Assembly (NCBI RefSeq): GCF_002104995.1
Contig: NW_024468457.1
Coordinates: forward strand, 1 to 15,980
Source: Linderina pennispora
Lineage: Eukaryota > Kickxellomycota > Kickxellomycetes > Kickxellales > Kickxellaceae
Reading direction: 5' to 3'
DNA: 15,980 bases
Both the position numbers and the translations under genes were made by a program. Each line of letters begins with the position of its first letter. Positions within the stretch are counted from its first letter, which is position 1. Of the stretch, positions 8,402-15,980 are shown piece by piece. Under the pieces are notes generated by a model, which worked only from the letters and a program-made list of their open reading frames with translations, did no database searches and was not told the origin of the DNA.

Positions 8402-8585
8402 CGTGTGCTGCGCATAAGTCTGCGCACCTATATGCAGAAGCACTGCATCAGCCACACGCAACGACACAGGCTGCCTGTGGCGGGATTTCAGGTTATTTTC
8501 TCAAACATTGTTCGATTTCAACAAAGCCATTGTAATGGTTGCTGGAAATCCAGTCCCAGACACAAAATATCCCACTGCCGTATCT
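8402..8585. other. Region below the GAS1-like gene
   Basis: Probably the GAS1 3' UTR and any 3' end of the small plus-strand gene. A small hairpin with one G-U pair (AGCCATT-gt-AATGGTT, about 8525-8540) is visible. No AATAAA was found on the minus strand close to the stop at 8586. Confidence 0.35.
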
Positions 8586-10178
8586 TTAAATCAGCATGGC
8601 AGCGGCAAACACCACAGCAACCTGCGTTGACGCCAGAGCCAGCATGGAGACAGATCCCGCAGCGCTGGTACCCGACGAGCTGCCCGACGAGCTGCGGTGA
8701 CCAGATGAGCTGCCGCTCTCAAGATCCTCGAGCTCCGAGTCATTGACCGTCGGCACCCGTCCGTTGTTGTTGCTGGGCGTGTTGATGTCGGTGGTCTTGT
8801 CCGCACACGAGTCCGCCTTCGACGACGGCTTGGCAGTCTGCGTATCAAATCCGTCAGCCTTGCACTGCTTCTTGTCTTCATAGTATGCGTTAACGGCGTA
8901 CGATGCGCGCACAGAGACGTCGCAGAACGCGTAGTGTCCGTACTCGCCCTTGGCGGTGTTCGTTTGGATCTCCGAGCACGACACGTCCTTGCACACGTTG
9001 CCGATCAGATCGCCCGCCTTGCCAGCATCCGAATCCGTGACGTTGCCCTTGATCGCGCACGAGAACGAGCTAGAGATGCACTGGCAGCTGGCAGACGAGG
9101 GCGTCGGTGGCAGGATCTTGGGAGCGACATGCCATGTGTCAGTAACGCTGGGGCACGAGGGGCGCTTGGCCGAGGACTGCTTGTATTCGCTCATCTTGAC
9201 ACCCTTGGGGGAGACTGCCGCCAGAGCCTTCTTGAAGTTGTCGTAGTCATCAGTCTTTTCGACACCAGTCTTGCCGTACGTGACCGATGCCAGGCCGTAG
9301 TTGTTGGCCTCCTCTGAGTACTCGTACATGAAGCCGCCCGAGAACACAGTGTCCATGTCGCTGCCATATAGGGATCCAACCTCAGGGAACTTGCGCGGGC
9401 GCTGAGCGTTGCAGCCGTACTCGGTCAGCAGCACGGGGACCGGGTAGCTGGCGTACTGCTTGACAAACTCTTCGTACCCGGACGTCTCAAACGTCATGTC
9501 GCCGCACCAGTTGTACAGGTTCATGCCATAAAAGTCGACGTTCTCGGAGTTGTCCTCACTGCACACAAAGTGGGCTGCCAGCTGGTCACGGATCGAGGGC
9601 TCGTCGTTCGACGCATAGCCGACCGGCGTCGTGATGTTCTGCTTCTTCAGGTACGCCTTGATATCGCGTGCCGCAGCCTTCACAAAGGCAGCCGCCGGCG
9701 TCGTCTTATCGTCATTAGTGACCTCGTTGCCAATGACGTACGCGGCCACATTCTTGTAGACCGAAAAGTTGTCGACCTTGGCGCGGAACTTGGCGAACAG
9801 ATCGGTCGTCCACTCCGGGTACGCCCGGTTGATAGCGTAGCTGGGGGCGGGCACGTCCAGAACCACGTAGATGCCGGCCTTCTCTAGGGCAGCCATGCAC
9901 ACGTCGTGGTTCTTGGTGTAGTCGGTTTGGTACACGCGGATGGCGTTGATGCCCAGGTCCTTGAAGGACTCAATGTCGCGCTTGCATCCGACCGTGTCGG
10001 CCAGCGGGTCGCGGTTGTTGGGATCCGGCTCGCCGTTCTCGGGCTGGTAAGCCAGACCCTTGAAGAAAAACTCGTCGCCGGTCACGGAGTTGAAGAACTT
10101 GTTGTCCTTGATCACAATTTTGTCCAGAGCGACGGCACTGCCCAGCAGTGCGGTCAGAGCGAAAATTGAGACACGCAT
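8586..10178 (-). CDS. GAS1: GH72 1,3-beta-glucanosyltransferase with CBM43 (X8) module, GPI-anchored
   Basis: The 530-residue protein has a signal peptide (1-17, MRVSIFALTALLGSAVA). The GH72 catalytic domain (about 18-325) includes FFFKGLAYQP, the acid/base Glu152 in YVIGNEVTN, and the nucleophile Glu253 in VLLTEYGCN. A CBM43/X8 module (about 340-460) has Cys at 342, 365, 367, 374, 396, 401, 419, 439 and 458. A Ser/Gly-rich linker (487-508) and a hydrophobic tail (509-530) form a GPI signal. The enzyme cuts and rejoins beta-1,3-glucan chains at the outer plasma membrane and wall. Having the Cys-rich module places it in the GH72-plus group. N-glycosylation sequons include NFS (137), NIT (181) and NVT (379). 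The ATG at 10178 is preceded by a pyrimidine-rich leader, as in highly expressed fungal genes. Divergent from STE14. Intact, no introns. Confidence 0.97.
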   Translation of the reverse strand: MRVSIFALTALLGSAVALDKIVIKDNKFFNSVTGDEFFFKGLAYQPENGEPDPNNRDPLADTVGCKRDIESFKDLGINAIRVYQTDYTKNHDVCMAALEKAGIYVVLDVPAPSYAINRAYPEWTTDLFAKFRAKVDNFSVYKNVAAYVIGNEVTNDDKTTPAAAFVKAAARDIKAYLKKQNITTPVGYASNDEPSIRDQLAAHFVCSEDNSENVDFYGMNLYNWCGDMTFETSGYEEFVKQYASYPVPVLLTEYGCNAQRPRKFPEVGSLYGSDMDTVFSGGFMYEYSEEANNYGLASVTYGKTGVEKTDDYDNFKKALAAVSPKGVKMSEYKQSSAKRPSCPSVTDTWHVAPKILPPTPSSASCQCISSSFSCAIKGNVTDSDAGKAGDLIGNVCKDVSCSEIQTNTAKGEYGHYAFCDVSVRASYAVNAYYEDKKQCKADGFDTQTAKPSSKADSCADKTTDINTPSNNNGRVPTVNDSELEDLESGSSSGHRSSSGSSSGTSAAGSVSMLALASTQVAVVFAAAMLI

Positions 10179-10498
10179 GGTAAACAGGAGGTGGGGGAGG
10201 AAGAGAGTGAGGGCAATAAGGTAGTTCGTGAAAAATGGAAGGTGGAAGAGAGGAAAGCAAAGGAGAACGAAAAGACGAGAGAAGAGGGAGCACGCTCTAT
10301 TTACCTGCTGTTCGTGACAGTTTCATAGTGGGAAATAGAACACAAACCCCCAATGGCGATCGGACCAGACAGCGAGACTGATGACATGTGGAACCAAGCG
10401 GTCCTACCCAAACTTTCAGATGCAGGTGTTTTTTCTCTACAAACTGGTGCGCTTGTTTACTGTGCACCCACTCATTTTTCGCTTTTGAATTTTCCACA
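10179..10498. promoter_or_regulatory. Divergent promoter GAS1-like / STE14
   Basis: These 320 bases separate two divergent starts. Next to GAS1 (10179-10292) the minus strand is strongly pyrimidine-rich (runs such as CCTCTCTTCC), followed upstream by a TATA-like GTAAATA (10305-10299), 121 bases above the ATG. That order, TATA-like element then CT-rich leader, is common in strongly expressed fungal genes. On the STE14 side I see no clear element; ATG 10499 has the context CCACAATGGC. Confidence 0.55.
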
Positions 10499-11368
10499 AT
10501 GGCAGACGACGATGCCCGGGCAGCAGCATTCACGCCCCGAGTTGGCCTCTTCCGGCGTCGCCCGCACACCACCGACAAATGGTACACGCCGGTAGTCTCG
10601 CTCGACTACGAAATTCACTCTGCCCACAACATTGCACTGACAGCCTGTGGTCTCGGCATTTTGATCGGTCTCGGTCTCTCTGCCGCTATGACGCTTGGCT
10701 TCACGCACTTTGGAGTCCTCGGGCTCTACATAGCCGTGGCCGCTGTCTACCACATGCTTGAGTACCTGAGCGTGGCCATGTACAATCCGACACGCGTCAC
10801 CATGGAGTCCTTCATGTTCAATCCCGACGAGGGCAACCACTATTACAAGGCGATGCTGGTGTCAATTGCAGAGTACTGCATCGAGTCGTACTTGTGTGGG
10901 TCGAGCAAGGCGCCAGGTGTGGTGACCTGTGCTGGTCTGGTGATGGCAGTGCTTGGCCAGGCAATGCGTACGCTGGCGATGGTTACAGCGAAATCGAGCT
11001 TCAACCACTATATTGCGAATCGGAAGGAATCTGACCACCAGCTGATTACACATGGTGTGTACAAGTATGAGAGGCACCCATCGTACGTAGGGTTCTTCTT
11101 GTGGGCGGTCGGACTGCAGATTATGCTGAAGAACCCGGTATCGGTAATTGGGTTTGCAGCAGTGCTCGGGTACTTCTTTTTGCGGAGGACAAGGTATGAG
11201 GAGCACACGCTGAGAGTGTTTTTTGGTCCGCAGTATGACAGCTACTGCAGGCGCACTGGCACATTGATTCCATTTATTGGCGATACCAGCGTCGCACGGG
11301 AGCCAGTAGACCATGAAGACGATGACGTTGATGTTGATTCTGTGGATGAGGATGTAGAGAGTTCTTAA
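10499..11368 (+). CDS. STE14: Protein-S-isoprenylcysteine O-methyltransferase
   Basis: The 289-residue protein starts at ATG 10499 (MADDDARAAAFTP). The open frame extends 37 codons further up without family similarity. Several transmembrane helices span about 43-225. The ICMT signature is complete: SDHQLITHGVYKYERHPSYVGFFLW (178-202) with His180, Arg192, His193 and Pro194, then the Glu pair in RYEEHTLRVFFG (232-243, Glu234/235) and YDSYCRRT. The enzyme methylates the C-terminal prenylcysteine of CaaX proteins (Ras, Rho, a-factor-type pheromones) in the ER membrane using S-adenosylmethionine. The Asp/Glu-rich tail (271-289) is extra. Stop codon 11366-11368 overlaps AATAAA. The gene converges with muskelin, with 48 bases between stop codons. 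Confidence 0.97.
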   Translation: MADDDARAAAFTPRVGLFRRRPHTTDKWYTPVVSLDYEIHSAHNIALTACGLGILIGLGLSAAMTLGFTHFGVLGLYIAVAAVYHMLEYLSVAMYNPTRVTMESFMFNPDEGNHYYKAMLVSIAEYCIESYLCGSSKAPGVVTCAGLVMAVLGQAMRTLAMVTAKSSFNHYIANRKESDHQLITHGVYKYERHPSYVGFFLWAVGLQIMLKNPVSVIGFAAVLGYFFLRRTRYEEHTLRVFFGPQYDSYCRRTGTLIPFIGDTSVAREPVDHEDDDVDVDSVDEDVESS

Positions 11369-11372
11369 TAAA
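11367..11372 (+). terminator. AATAAA polyadenylation signal overlapping the STE14 stop codon
   Basis: The gene ends TCTTAATAAAAGG. AA of the TAA stop (11366-11368) are the first bases of AATAAA. A run of 10 T follows (11386-11395). Confidence 0.55.
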
Positions 11373-11416
11373 AGGTAGAGCAGTCTTTTTTTTTTAAATT
11401 ATGGCTATAAGGGGCT

Positions 11417-14400
11417 TCAGTCTAGGACCATCGGGACCAGCTCATCTAGCTGCGAGTCTGGCTGCCGCCCACTCTCTGGGAAGTAGAACAGCAGTGCATT
11501 GTAGACATCGGCCCTTTCTTTGCGCAGCAGCTCGTGTGAGGGCGCCGGCTTGACCACACTCTGGTTCGCTGAGATCTGGAACAGCGCCGTGCTCAGTGCG
11601 CGGAATGAGTGACTCTCGCTGGGATCCGAGTGGTTTACCAGCGGCGAAACGCACTGCTGCAGATATGCCAGCGCCTGGGCTGTGCCTCCCTTTGACGTCG
11701 ATGCAGCGGGCGGACCAGAAACGGTCATTCCAAGGCCAGGGATTGACTCTGGCTTCTCGTCCATCAGATTCGGGCTTGGGATGGCCGACGCCTTGATCTC
11801 GTCCACACAGTTGGGCTGGCGCTGGCTTGCCAAGCCTGCACACATGTCAAGGTAGCGACGCTGGCGTACCAGGTAGAGGGCACGGCGCAGGATGTCCTGG
11901 GGCTGGGTCTCATCATGCTCATCTCCCATGTATCGTTGAAGCGGGCGCTCTTGTTGGTTGGCCAGTTCGGGTTGCCGCCAAACATAAAGTGCTTGCGTGT
12001 CTGCCGGTCATATACCCAGTCTTGGGCAAACCGTGCTGACGGGTATGACCCGGGAGCCATTCCGAGTGCTGCAGGGCTGCGTGCCGAATGGTACACCTCT
12101 GTCCACGTCTCTGTAGGGATATGGTAGCATAGCACGACCATCAGGACGCACTCCTCGACAGCCTTGCGCTGGTTATCTCTGCGGCTAGATTTGGGGCGCA
12201 TGGTCGACATTGTCGGGGACACAGTGTACCGCACGCCCGAGTCCATGATGCTGGAGCATGGCAGGAAGCCGGCGCCCGACGAGTACGACGCATAGGCGCC
12301 CTGGGCAGCATGCAGCTCCGCTGTCCCCATGACGTCGCGGCTGCGCATCGACATCATCGACTGCAAGGGCAGCGCACTGCTGCTCTCGTTTTGCACCGAC
12401 GCCATCACGTAGAGCTCCTGGCGCTCAGTGTCCAGAGTGGTCATGACCGAGCGGCCGTCCTGCACCAGGTGGACGTGGTGCGGGTGGATCTCGCTGGCCT
12501 CGGGCGCCATCAGCGCCGTACGCTGCGGCTCCATGCCCGTGGTATAGTGCGGGTGTTCGGCGAGGTACCGCTGCTGCGTTGCTGGCTGCCTCGTGCCCCA
12601 TGTGGCCATCAGGTCCTGAGTGCGTTCGTAGAACGTGTTGCTGGCAATATCGTAGATGAACAGATCGCCGGGCGTCGCCACGTCGCGCTTGCTGGACACG
12701 ACATACAGGCGCTGCAGCTGCGGGTCAATCGTCATCGAGTGGAAGTACCGGCCACGCACATGCTGGTCCTTGTCATGCATGTGGGCGTCGGGTTTGAGCA
12801 TGGTCCAGGCATGCCGGCGCAGATCAAACTTGTACAGTCCGCTATACACATAGTCAGTGTCGCTGTTGTTTGGCTGCAGGACCTTACCGCCGTACACGTA
12901 GATGCTCGAGAAGCGCGGATCGAACACCATCTGCGCATCAAACACCAGCTTGGGCCCGCCAAGGACCTCCGTGTTCTCCGACAGCATCAGCCACTCGTCA
13001 CGGATTGTGTCATAGCAGTACAGGTCGTTTTCCAGGCCGATGTTGGCTCGGTGCTCGTGCTCGACGTAGCGCCCCATGATGTAGAGGCACTTTGTGACGC
13101 TGTCAAAGCACATCGAGTGGCACGAGCATGGGCCAGGTCCGCCATTGTCCCGCGTGTTGCTGCTGATGCACGTCCACCGGCCTGTGTCCATCTTGAACAC
13201 CCACAGATCGCCCATGTTGTTGGCGCCATCCCACCCGCCGTACAGATATGCTTCGCGGTTCTCGGAGTCCACGCACATCTGGTGGCCGCCGCGCGGCGAT
13301 GGGCATGGGTACAGCTCCGGATCTGCGGCCGTACCCCACTTGGCCTGGTACGGAATCTTGGCAATGCAGGTGCCAAAGATGCCTGACTGCTCAGCGCGCT
13401 GGAGAAGCTGCTCAGCACGATCATAGTCGGCTTTGTCAACCAGGGCCTCGTGCAGCTGTGTCAGAAGCGGAGTCTCAAACTGCACGTTTGACTGCTGCTG
13501 CAGGGCCTTGAAGGCGTCGGTGTAGTTGCGTTCGCGGAAGAACTTGAGGCACGATCTGACCACCTCACGCTCCTTTAGCTGCTCAAAGTCGCGGATGATG
13601 GGCTGCATAATCTGAGGATCCATGGTTCCGCGCAACTCCACGTACCAAACACTGAAGTTGAACTTTTGGTCGTGTGCTAGCAGCGGCTGGATCTTGATGT
13701 ACTGGCACGGAATGTACTATTTGCGTTTTTCTGTTTAGCAGTTGTGCTGCATGCGGGCAATGCTGCCTTGGAGAGAGCAGTGGGGCCAGGCTACTTACAT
13801 GTCCACTAAGCCTCTGCTTGACCGATATTGTCTCGGGCTCGTTGTCGTTGCGTAGTCCGCTGTAGAGCAGCTCGGTCATGGTGTCCTGGTTCATGCCGCC
13901 AAAGACCTTGAACTCTTTGAGGTTGCATACATGGGCTACGGAAAGGGGAGATATCAACACACATGTCGCCTGCTCAGCGCTTCCTCCTACGTTTCGCTGT
14001 GCATGCACTTACTCTTGTGGAACTTGCCGAATTTTATCGATCCTAGAAGAGTCCAAGAGCAGAGGCTCGCCCCCGTGCCCGGAGAGCGTGCAGACGTGAT
14101 ATGAACGATTAGCAAGAGAACGCACAACGGAGAGGGCAATCTCCCCTCGCATCCAAGAGAATATCCACTGCAACAGAGCGCACAAGCGACCGTCATTCAG
14201 CCATGCGCACATACAAATGCAGTACAAATCGCCTGCTGCTAGAACAAAGTGACAATCTCATGTGGCCTACTTACTGACAAGCGCTGGATGCTCGAGTCGC
14301 AGCGTGATGTATTGCCGGTGGTTGTTGGCATTGGTCGACCACCTCGACGCCTGGTCGTGCGGTCGATCCACTTGAATGTTATGTGGCAGGAAATTGGCCG

Positions 14401-14659
14401 AATGGCTCGACCATGCGTGGATCTCGTAAGGCAACACGTCATACTCGGTACGCAATCCCTGTCCGTCCACCACGCCATCGTACCCGCCGCACATGCCCAT
14501 GTCCTCCTCTGCCTCTACGTCTTTCGCCAGCGTGGCAGGGAAATACGTGCGAGACACTGATGTGGGCGACATCCACGCAGGGAGCCCTGGCATCACACTC
14601 GGCGCTTTGGTGTCGTCTTTGACCGACGGCGAGATAATGCGGTAGTTTGCGTTTGTCAT
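11417..14659 (-). CDS. MKLN1: Muskelin homologue (discoidin-like, LisH/CTLH and kelch domains), four exons, one frame break
   Basis: Exons on the minus strand: 14275-14659, 14013-14042, 13799-13935 and 11417-13716; all introns start GTAAGT and end AG. The spliced reading gives the muskelin N-terminal domain (LPYEIHAWSSHSANFLP, then IKFGKFHK|THVCNLKEFKVFGGM across exons 2-3, then KFNFSVWYVEL). Next come LisH/CTLH helices (REVVRSCLKFFRERNYTDAF) and kelch repeats (GGHQMCVD...YLYGGWDG, KLVFDAQMVFD, RFAQDWVYDR...FMFGGNP). The muskelin tail (VNHSDPSESHSFRALSTALF, YFPES) is in another frame from about 11900 on; one missing base in the CCCC near 11897-11900 explains this. Corrected length is about 950 residues against about 735 in human (from memory), with an insert in the kelch region. 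Animal muskelin works with the CTLH/GID ubiquitin ligase; that role here is inference. Confidence 0.94.
13717..13798 (-). other. Muskelin intron 3 (82 bases)
   Basis: The donor is GTAAGT directly after a GGACAT codon pair. The acceptor AAATAG comes before TACATTCCG (Tyr-Ile-Pro). A branch-like GCTAAAC lies near the 3' end. It is phase 0, and removing it restores family continuity into the YIKIQPLL segment. Confidence 0.85.
13936..14012 (-). other. Muskelin intron 2 (77 bases)
   Basis: The donor is GTAAGT after CACAAGA and the acceptor is CCGTAG before CCCATGTATG. It is phase 1. Joining gives HKTHVCNLKEF, matching the animal muskelin order. Confidence 0.88.
14013..14042 (-). other. Muskelin microexon 2 (30 bases)
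   Basis: This exon of exactly 30 bases is flanked by TTCTAG and GTAAGT. In phase 1 on both sides it supplies ten codons' worth of sequence (RSIKFGKFHK with split end codons), the counterpart of the animal NITFGKYEK segment. The length keeps the frame. Confidence 0.87.
14043..14274 (-). other. Muskelin intron 1 (232 bases)
   Basis: The donor is GTAAGT after GCGCTTGTCA and the acceptor is TTCTAG before GATCGATAAA. It is phase 1. It is about three times longer than the other two introns. I see no gene inside it. Confidence 0.85.
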
Positions 14660-14828
14660 GAACGGGCGTCATGTTCATGCTTTCAGCCTGGTGGAATGGT
14701 GGTGGCTGCTGGCTGGGGTTGCACGGCGCTTCTGTGAAGGACGACGAGGACGACGACGCGGTCATGCCGACGCTGCTCATTCCGGCTATAGGAATATTGC
14801 CCGACGACGGCGTTCGTTTTGTCGACAT
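14660..14828 (-). other. Possible N-terminal extension of muskelin, frame offset by one base
   Basis: ATG 14828 (context TTGGAAATGTCGACA) opens a frame of 56 codons rich in Ser, Pro and Gln (MSTKRTPSSGNIPIAG..., SSSSSSF) that runs into the muskelin first exon one base out of register. Dropping one C from CCC near 14666-14668 would join it to ATG 14659. Either this is the true N-terminus with an inserted base, or the protein starts at 14659 and this is leader sequence. Family similarity begins only further down, so it does not decide the question. Confidence 0.4.
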
Positions 14829-15336
14829 TTCCAAGAATGGAGGAGGGTATGAAAAGAGGAAATTCAGCTCTAGAAAATAGAAAAAAGTGCAGTGAGAGAG
14901 GAGAGAGAGGAGAGAGGAACAGCTGGCGAAAATTCGCAGCCTTTACAGCCACGCATTATTCTTCTCTCGCATACGGCGGTTGCAACCTGGACGCTGCATT
15001 ACGCAGGCGTAGGGAAGGGGGAGGGGTAGAATGGGCCAGTCGGCAAGCCCTCTTTTCTGCCACCCCGCCCTTTTCCCCTCTACTGGTCATTTTGCCATAA
15101 CGGGGAGATGACGTGCAGTAAAAGTGTTCAGAGCGCATATTCCGTTCGCACGTTATTTTTTGCATTCGTCTCCGTATCGTCTCCATCCCCTCGCATTCCC
15201 TCTGCTCTCTTTTTGTCGTCCGTGCATCCGCCTTTACGGAATGGGAATTTGCGTTCTTTGCTGATTACTACACATATCTCCAGCCCATTCCGATTACATT
15301 TCCTCCGCAAACAAATATCTCAGAAACATTCCAACC
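14829..15336. promoter_or_regulatory. Divergent promoter muskelin / SmE
   Basis: These 508 bases have no supportable gene. Next to muskelin is a GA-repeat (14893-14917). In the middle a purine block (15011-15031, AGGGAAGGGGGAGGGG) is followed by a pyrimidine block (15048-15080). A TGACGT core sits at 15109-15114. A second pyrimidine-rich block (15167-15235) lies 100-170 bases above the SmE ATG. No TATA element is evident. Roles are inferred from position. Confidence 0.5.
14893..14917. repeat. GA microsatellite-like tract
   Basis: An imperfect (GA)n run with GG interruptions, which is CT-rich on the muskelin coding strand, 65-90 bases above its possible ATG at 14828. It may be part of the 5' leader. 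Confidence 0.6.
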
Positions 15337-15598
15337 ATGTCGACCAGAGTCCAGAAGGTGATGGTCAACCCCATCAACGTCATTTTCAAGTTCTGCAGAC
15401 CAAGGAGCGCGTCCAGATCTGGCTGTTTGAGCAGAAGACGCTGCGGCTCGAGGGCCGCATTCTGGGCTTGACGAGTTCATGAATGTTGTGCTCGATGACG
15501 CCGAGGAATTGCACACCAAGAAGGACACCAGAAAGCCGCTGGGCCGGGTAATGCTCAAGGGCGACAACATCACACTGATCCGCCAGGCAACCGTTTGA
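15337..15598 (+). CDS. SME1: Small nuclear ribonucleoprotein E (SmE), two single-base frame breaks
   Basis: ATG 15337 begins [19 protein letters not shown] in frame 1. The protein continues as [14 protein letters not shown] and LRLEGRILG in frame 3, then as [15 protein letters not shown] and [13 protein letters not shown] in frame 2, ending at TGA 15596-15598. This is the complete Sm fold (Sm1 and Sm2 motifs) of SmE, a member of the heptameric ring on U1, U2, U4 and U5 snRNAs in the spliceosome. The span is 262 bases; 87 codons plus stop need 264, so exactly two bases are missing: one near 15391-15393 (TTCTGCAG) and one near 15467-15471 (GGCTTGACG). As SmE is essential wherever tested, sequence error is likelier than loss. 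Pyrimidine-rich promoter; converges on SerC. Confidence 0.94.
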
Positions 15599-15606
15599 GT
15601 ATAGCG

Positions 15607-15612
15607 AATAAA
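15607..15612 (+). terminator. AATAAA polyadenylation signal of SmE
   Basis: It lies eight bases after the SmE stop. It forms an inverted pair with TTTATT at 15617-15622, which is AATAAA for the opposing gene. Confidence 0.6.
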
Positions 15613-15616
15613 AAAG

Positions 15617-15622
15617 TTTATT
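15617..15622 (-). terminator. AATAAA polyadenylation signal of phosphoserine aminotransferase
   Basis: The minus strand reads CAGTAAATAAAC. AATAAA starts on the last base of the TAA stop (15624-15622). It is only 4 bases from the SmE signal on the other strand. Confidence 0.6.
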
Positions 15623-15980
15623 TACTGGCGATTCTGCTCATAAAATGACAGCATGAACTGGACAACGGCCTGTGCGCCCTCGATGGTCATGGCGTTGTAG
15701 AGCGACACGCGGATTCCGCCGACGCTGCGGTGCCTTTGAGCTGGATCATGTTCTCCTGGGCCGCCTCAGCGACAAACTGCGCCTCCAGCTCCTTGGTCGG
15801 CAGATTAAACACAATGTTCATGCGGCTGCGATACTGCTTGTCGACCGGGCCCTTGAAGAACTCTGGGTGCGAATCAATAGTGTCATAGACGAGCTTGGCC
15901 CGCTCCTCGCGCAGCTCCTCGACCTTCTCCAGACCCAGGCTCTCGACCCACTTGAACACCAGCCCGCAGACATAGATTCG
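15622..15980 (-). CDS. SER1: Phosphoserine aminotransferase, C-terminal part, one frame break
   Basis: The gene runs off the right edge, so the PLP-lysine region is not present. The visible part begins [22 protein letters not shown] and includes AKLVYDTID, the [10 protein letters not shown] segment (PSAT signature) and [10 protein letters not shown]. The frame then breaks at 15728-15734: after it, the family's [15 protein letters not shown] follows one base out of register and leads to TAA 15624-15622. One missing C in GGC(C)ACCGC explains it. The enzyme converts 3-phosphohydroxypyruvate and glutamate to phosphoserine in serine synthesis, in the cytosol. It converges with SmE, with 23 bases between stop codons. 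About 120 codons are present of a usual 360-390. Confidence 0.92.

Noticed and set aside
12310-13386. A 358-codon plus-strand open frame opposite muskelin
   Set aside because: It lies wholly antisense to a well-supported kelch gene, has no recognisable domains, and is expected from codon bias in GC-rich coding DNA.
15385-15475. Programmed ribosomal frameshifting in SmE
   Set aside because: There is no clear slippery heptamer or stimulating structure at either site, two shifts would be needed in 87 codons, and similar breaks occur in unrelated genes.
1-15980. Mobile elements, tRNA, rRNA, CRISPR arrays or a secondary-metabolite cluster
   Set aside because: No transposase, terminal repeats, tRNA B-box, repeat-spacer pattern or biosynthetic core enzyme was seen.

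Overview
This window is nuclear DNA of a fungus. The evidence is a GH72 cell-wall glucanosyltransferase with a CBM43 module and a GPI signal, a Dal5-type anion:cation symporter, a PRM10-type ThrE membrane protein, a Rim15/Cek1-type response-regulator tail, and GTAAGT...AG spliceosomal introns. Muskelin and an MRNIP homologue, both absent from budding yeast as far as I know, next to otherwise typical fungal genes suggest an early-diverging lineage, perhaps Zoopagomycota/Kickxellomycotina. That placement is inference and weak. Genes are compact, mostly intronless and on alternating strands.

Layout, left to right: the 3' end of a Rim15-like kinase gene (+, 1-1036, cut by the window edge, with three reading-frame breaks); an ACS-family MFS transporter (-, 1530-3083); an IMPACT/Yih1 homologue (+, 3495-4463) tail to tail with an MRNIP homologue (-, 4471-5193), only 7 bases between stop codons; a PRM10-like ThrE family protein (-, 5325-7685); a 900-base gap holding an unrecognised small plus-strand reading frame (7964-8401, one in-frame stop); GAS1-like glucanosyltransferase (-, 8586-10178) divergent from the isoprenylcysteine methyltransferase STE14 (+, 10499-11368); muskelin in four exons including a 30-base microexon (-, 11417-14659, possible extension to 14828); Sm protein E (+, 15337-15598); and the 3' end of phosphoserine aminotransferase (-, 15622 to the right edge).

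The genes do not form one pathway. They are housekeeping, nutrient-signalling (Rim15, Yih1), membrane transport, cell-wall and splicing functions. No mobile element, tRNA, rRNA or CRISPR array was seen. I found no novel multi-gene system.

The most notable points are these. (1) Single-base frame breaks recur in strongly conserved genes (SmE twice, SerC once, muskelin once or twice, the Rim15 tail three times), while the central genes from about 1.5 to 11.4 kb are intact; assembly error is the likeliest explanation. (2) The muskelin gene has a conserved-phase 30-base microexon. (3) AATAAA signals overlap stop codons, and the SmE/SerC gap carries an inverted pair of them. (4) An orphan small gene has a TTAAATA element at nearly the same distance as the MFS gene. 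(5) The Rim15-type receiver domain has lost its switch Thr/Ser.
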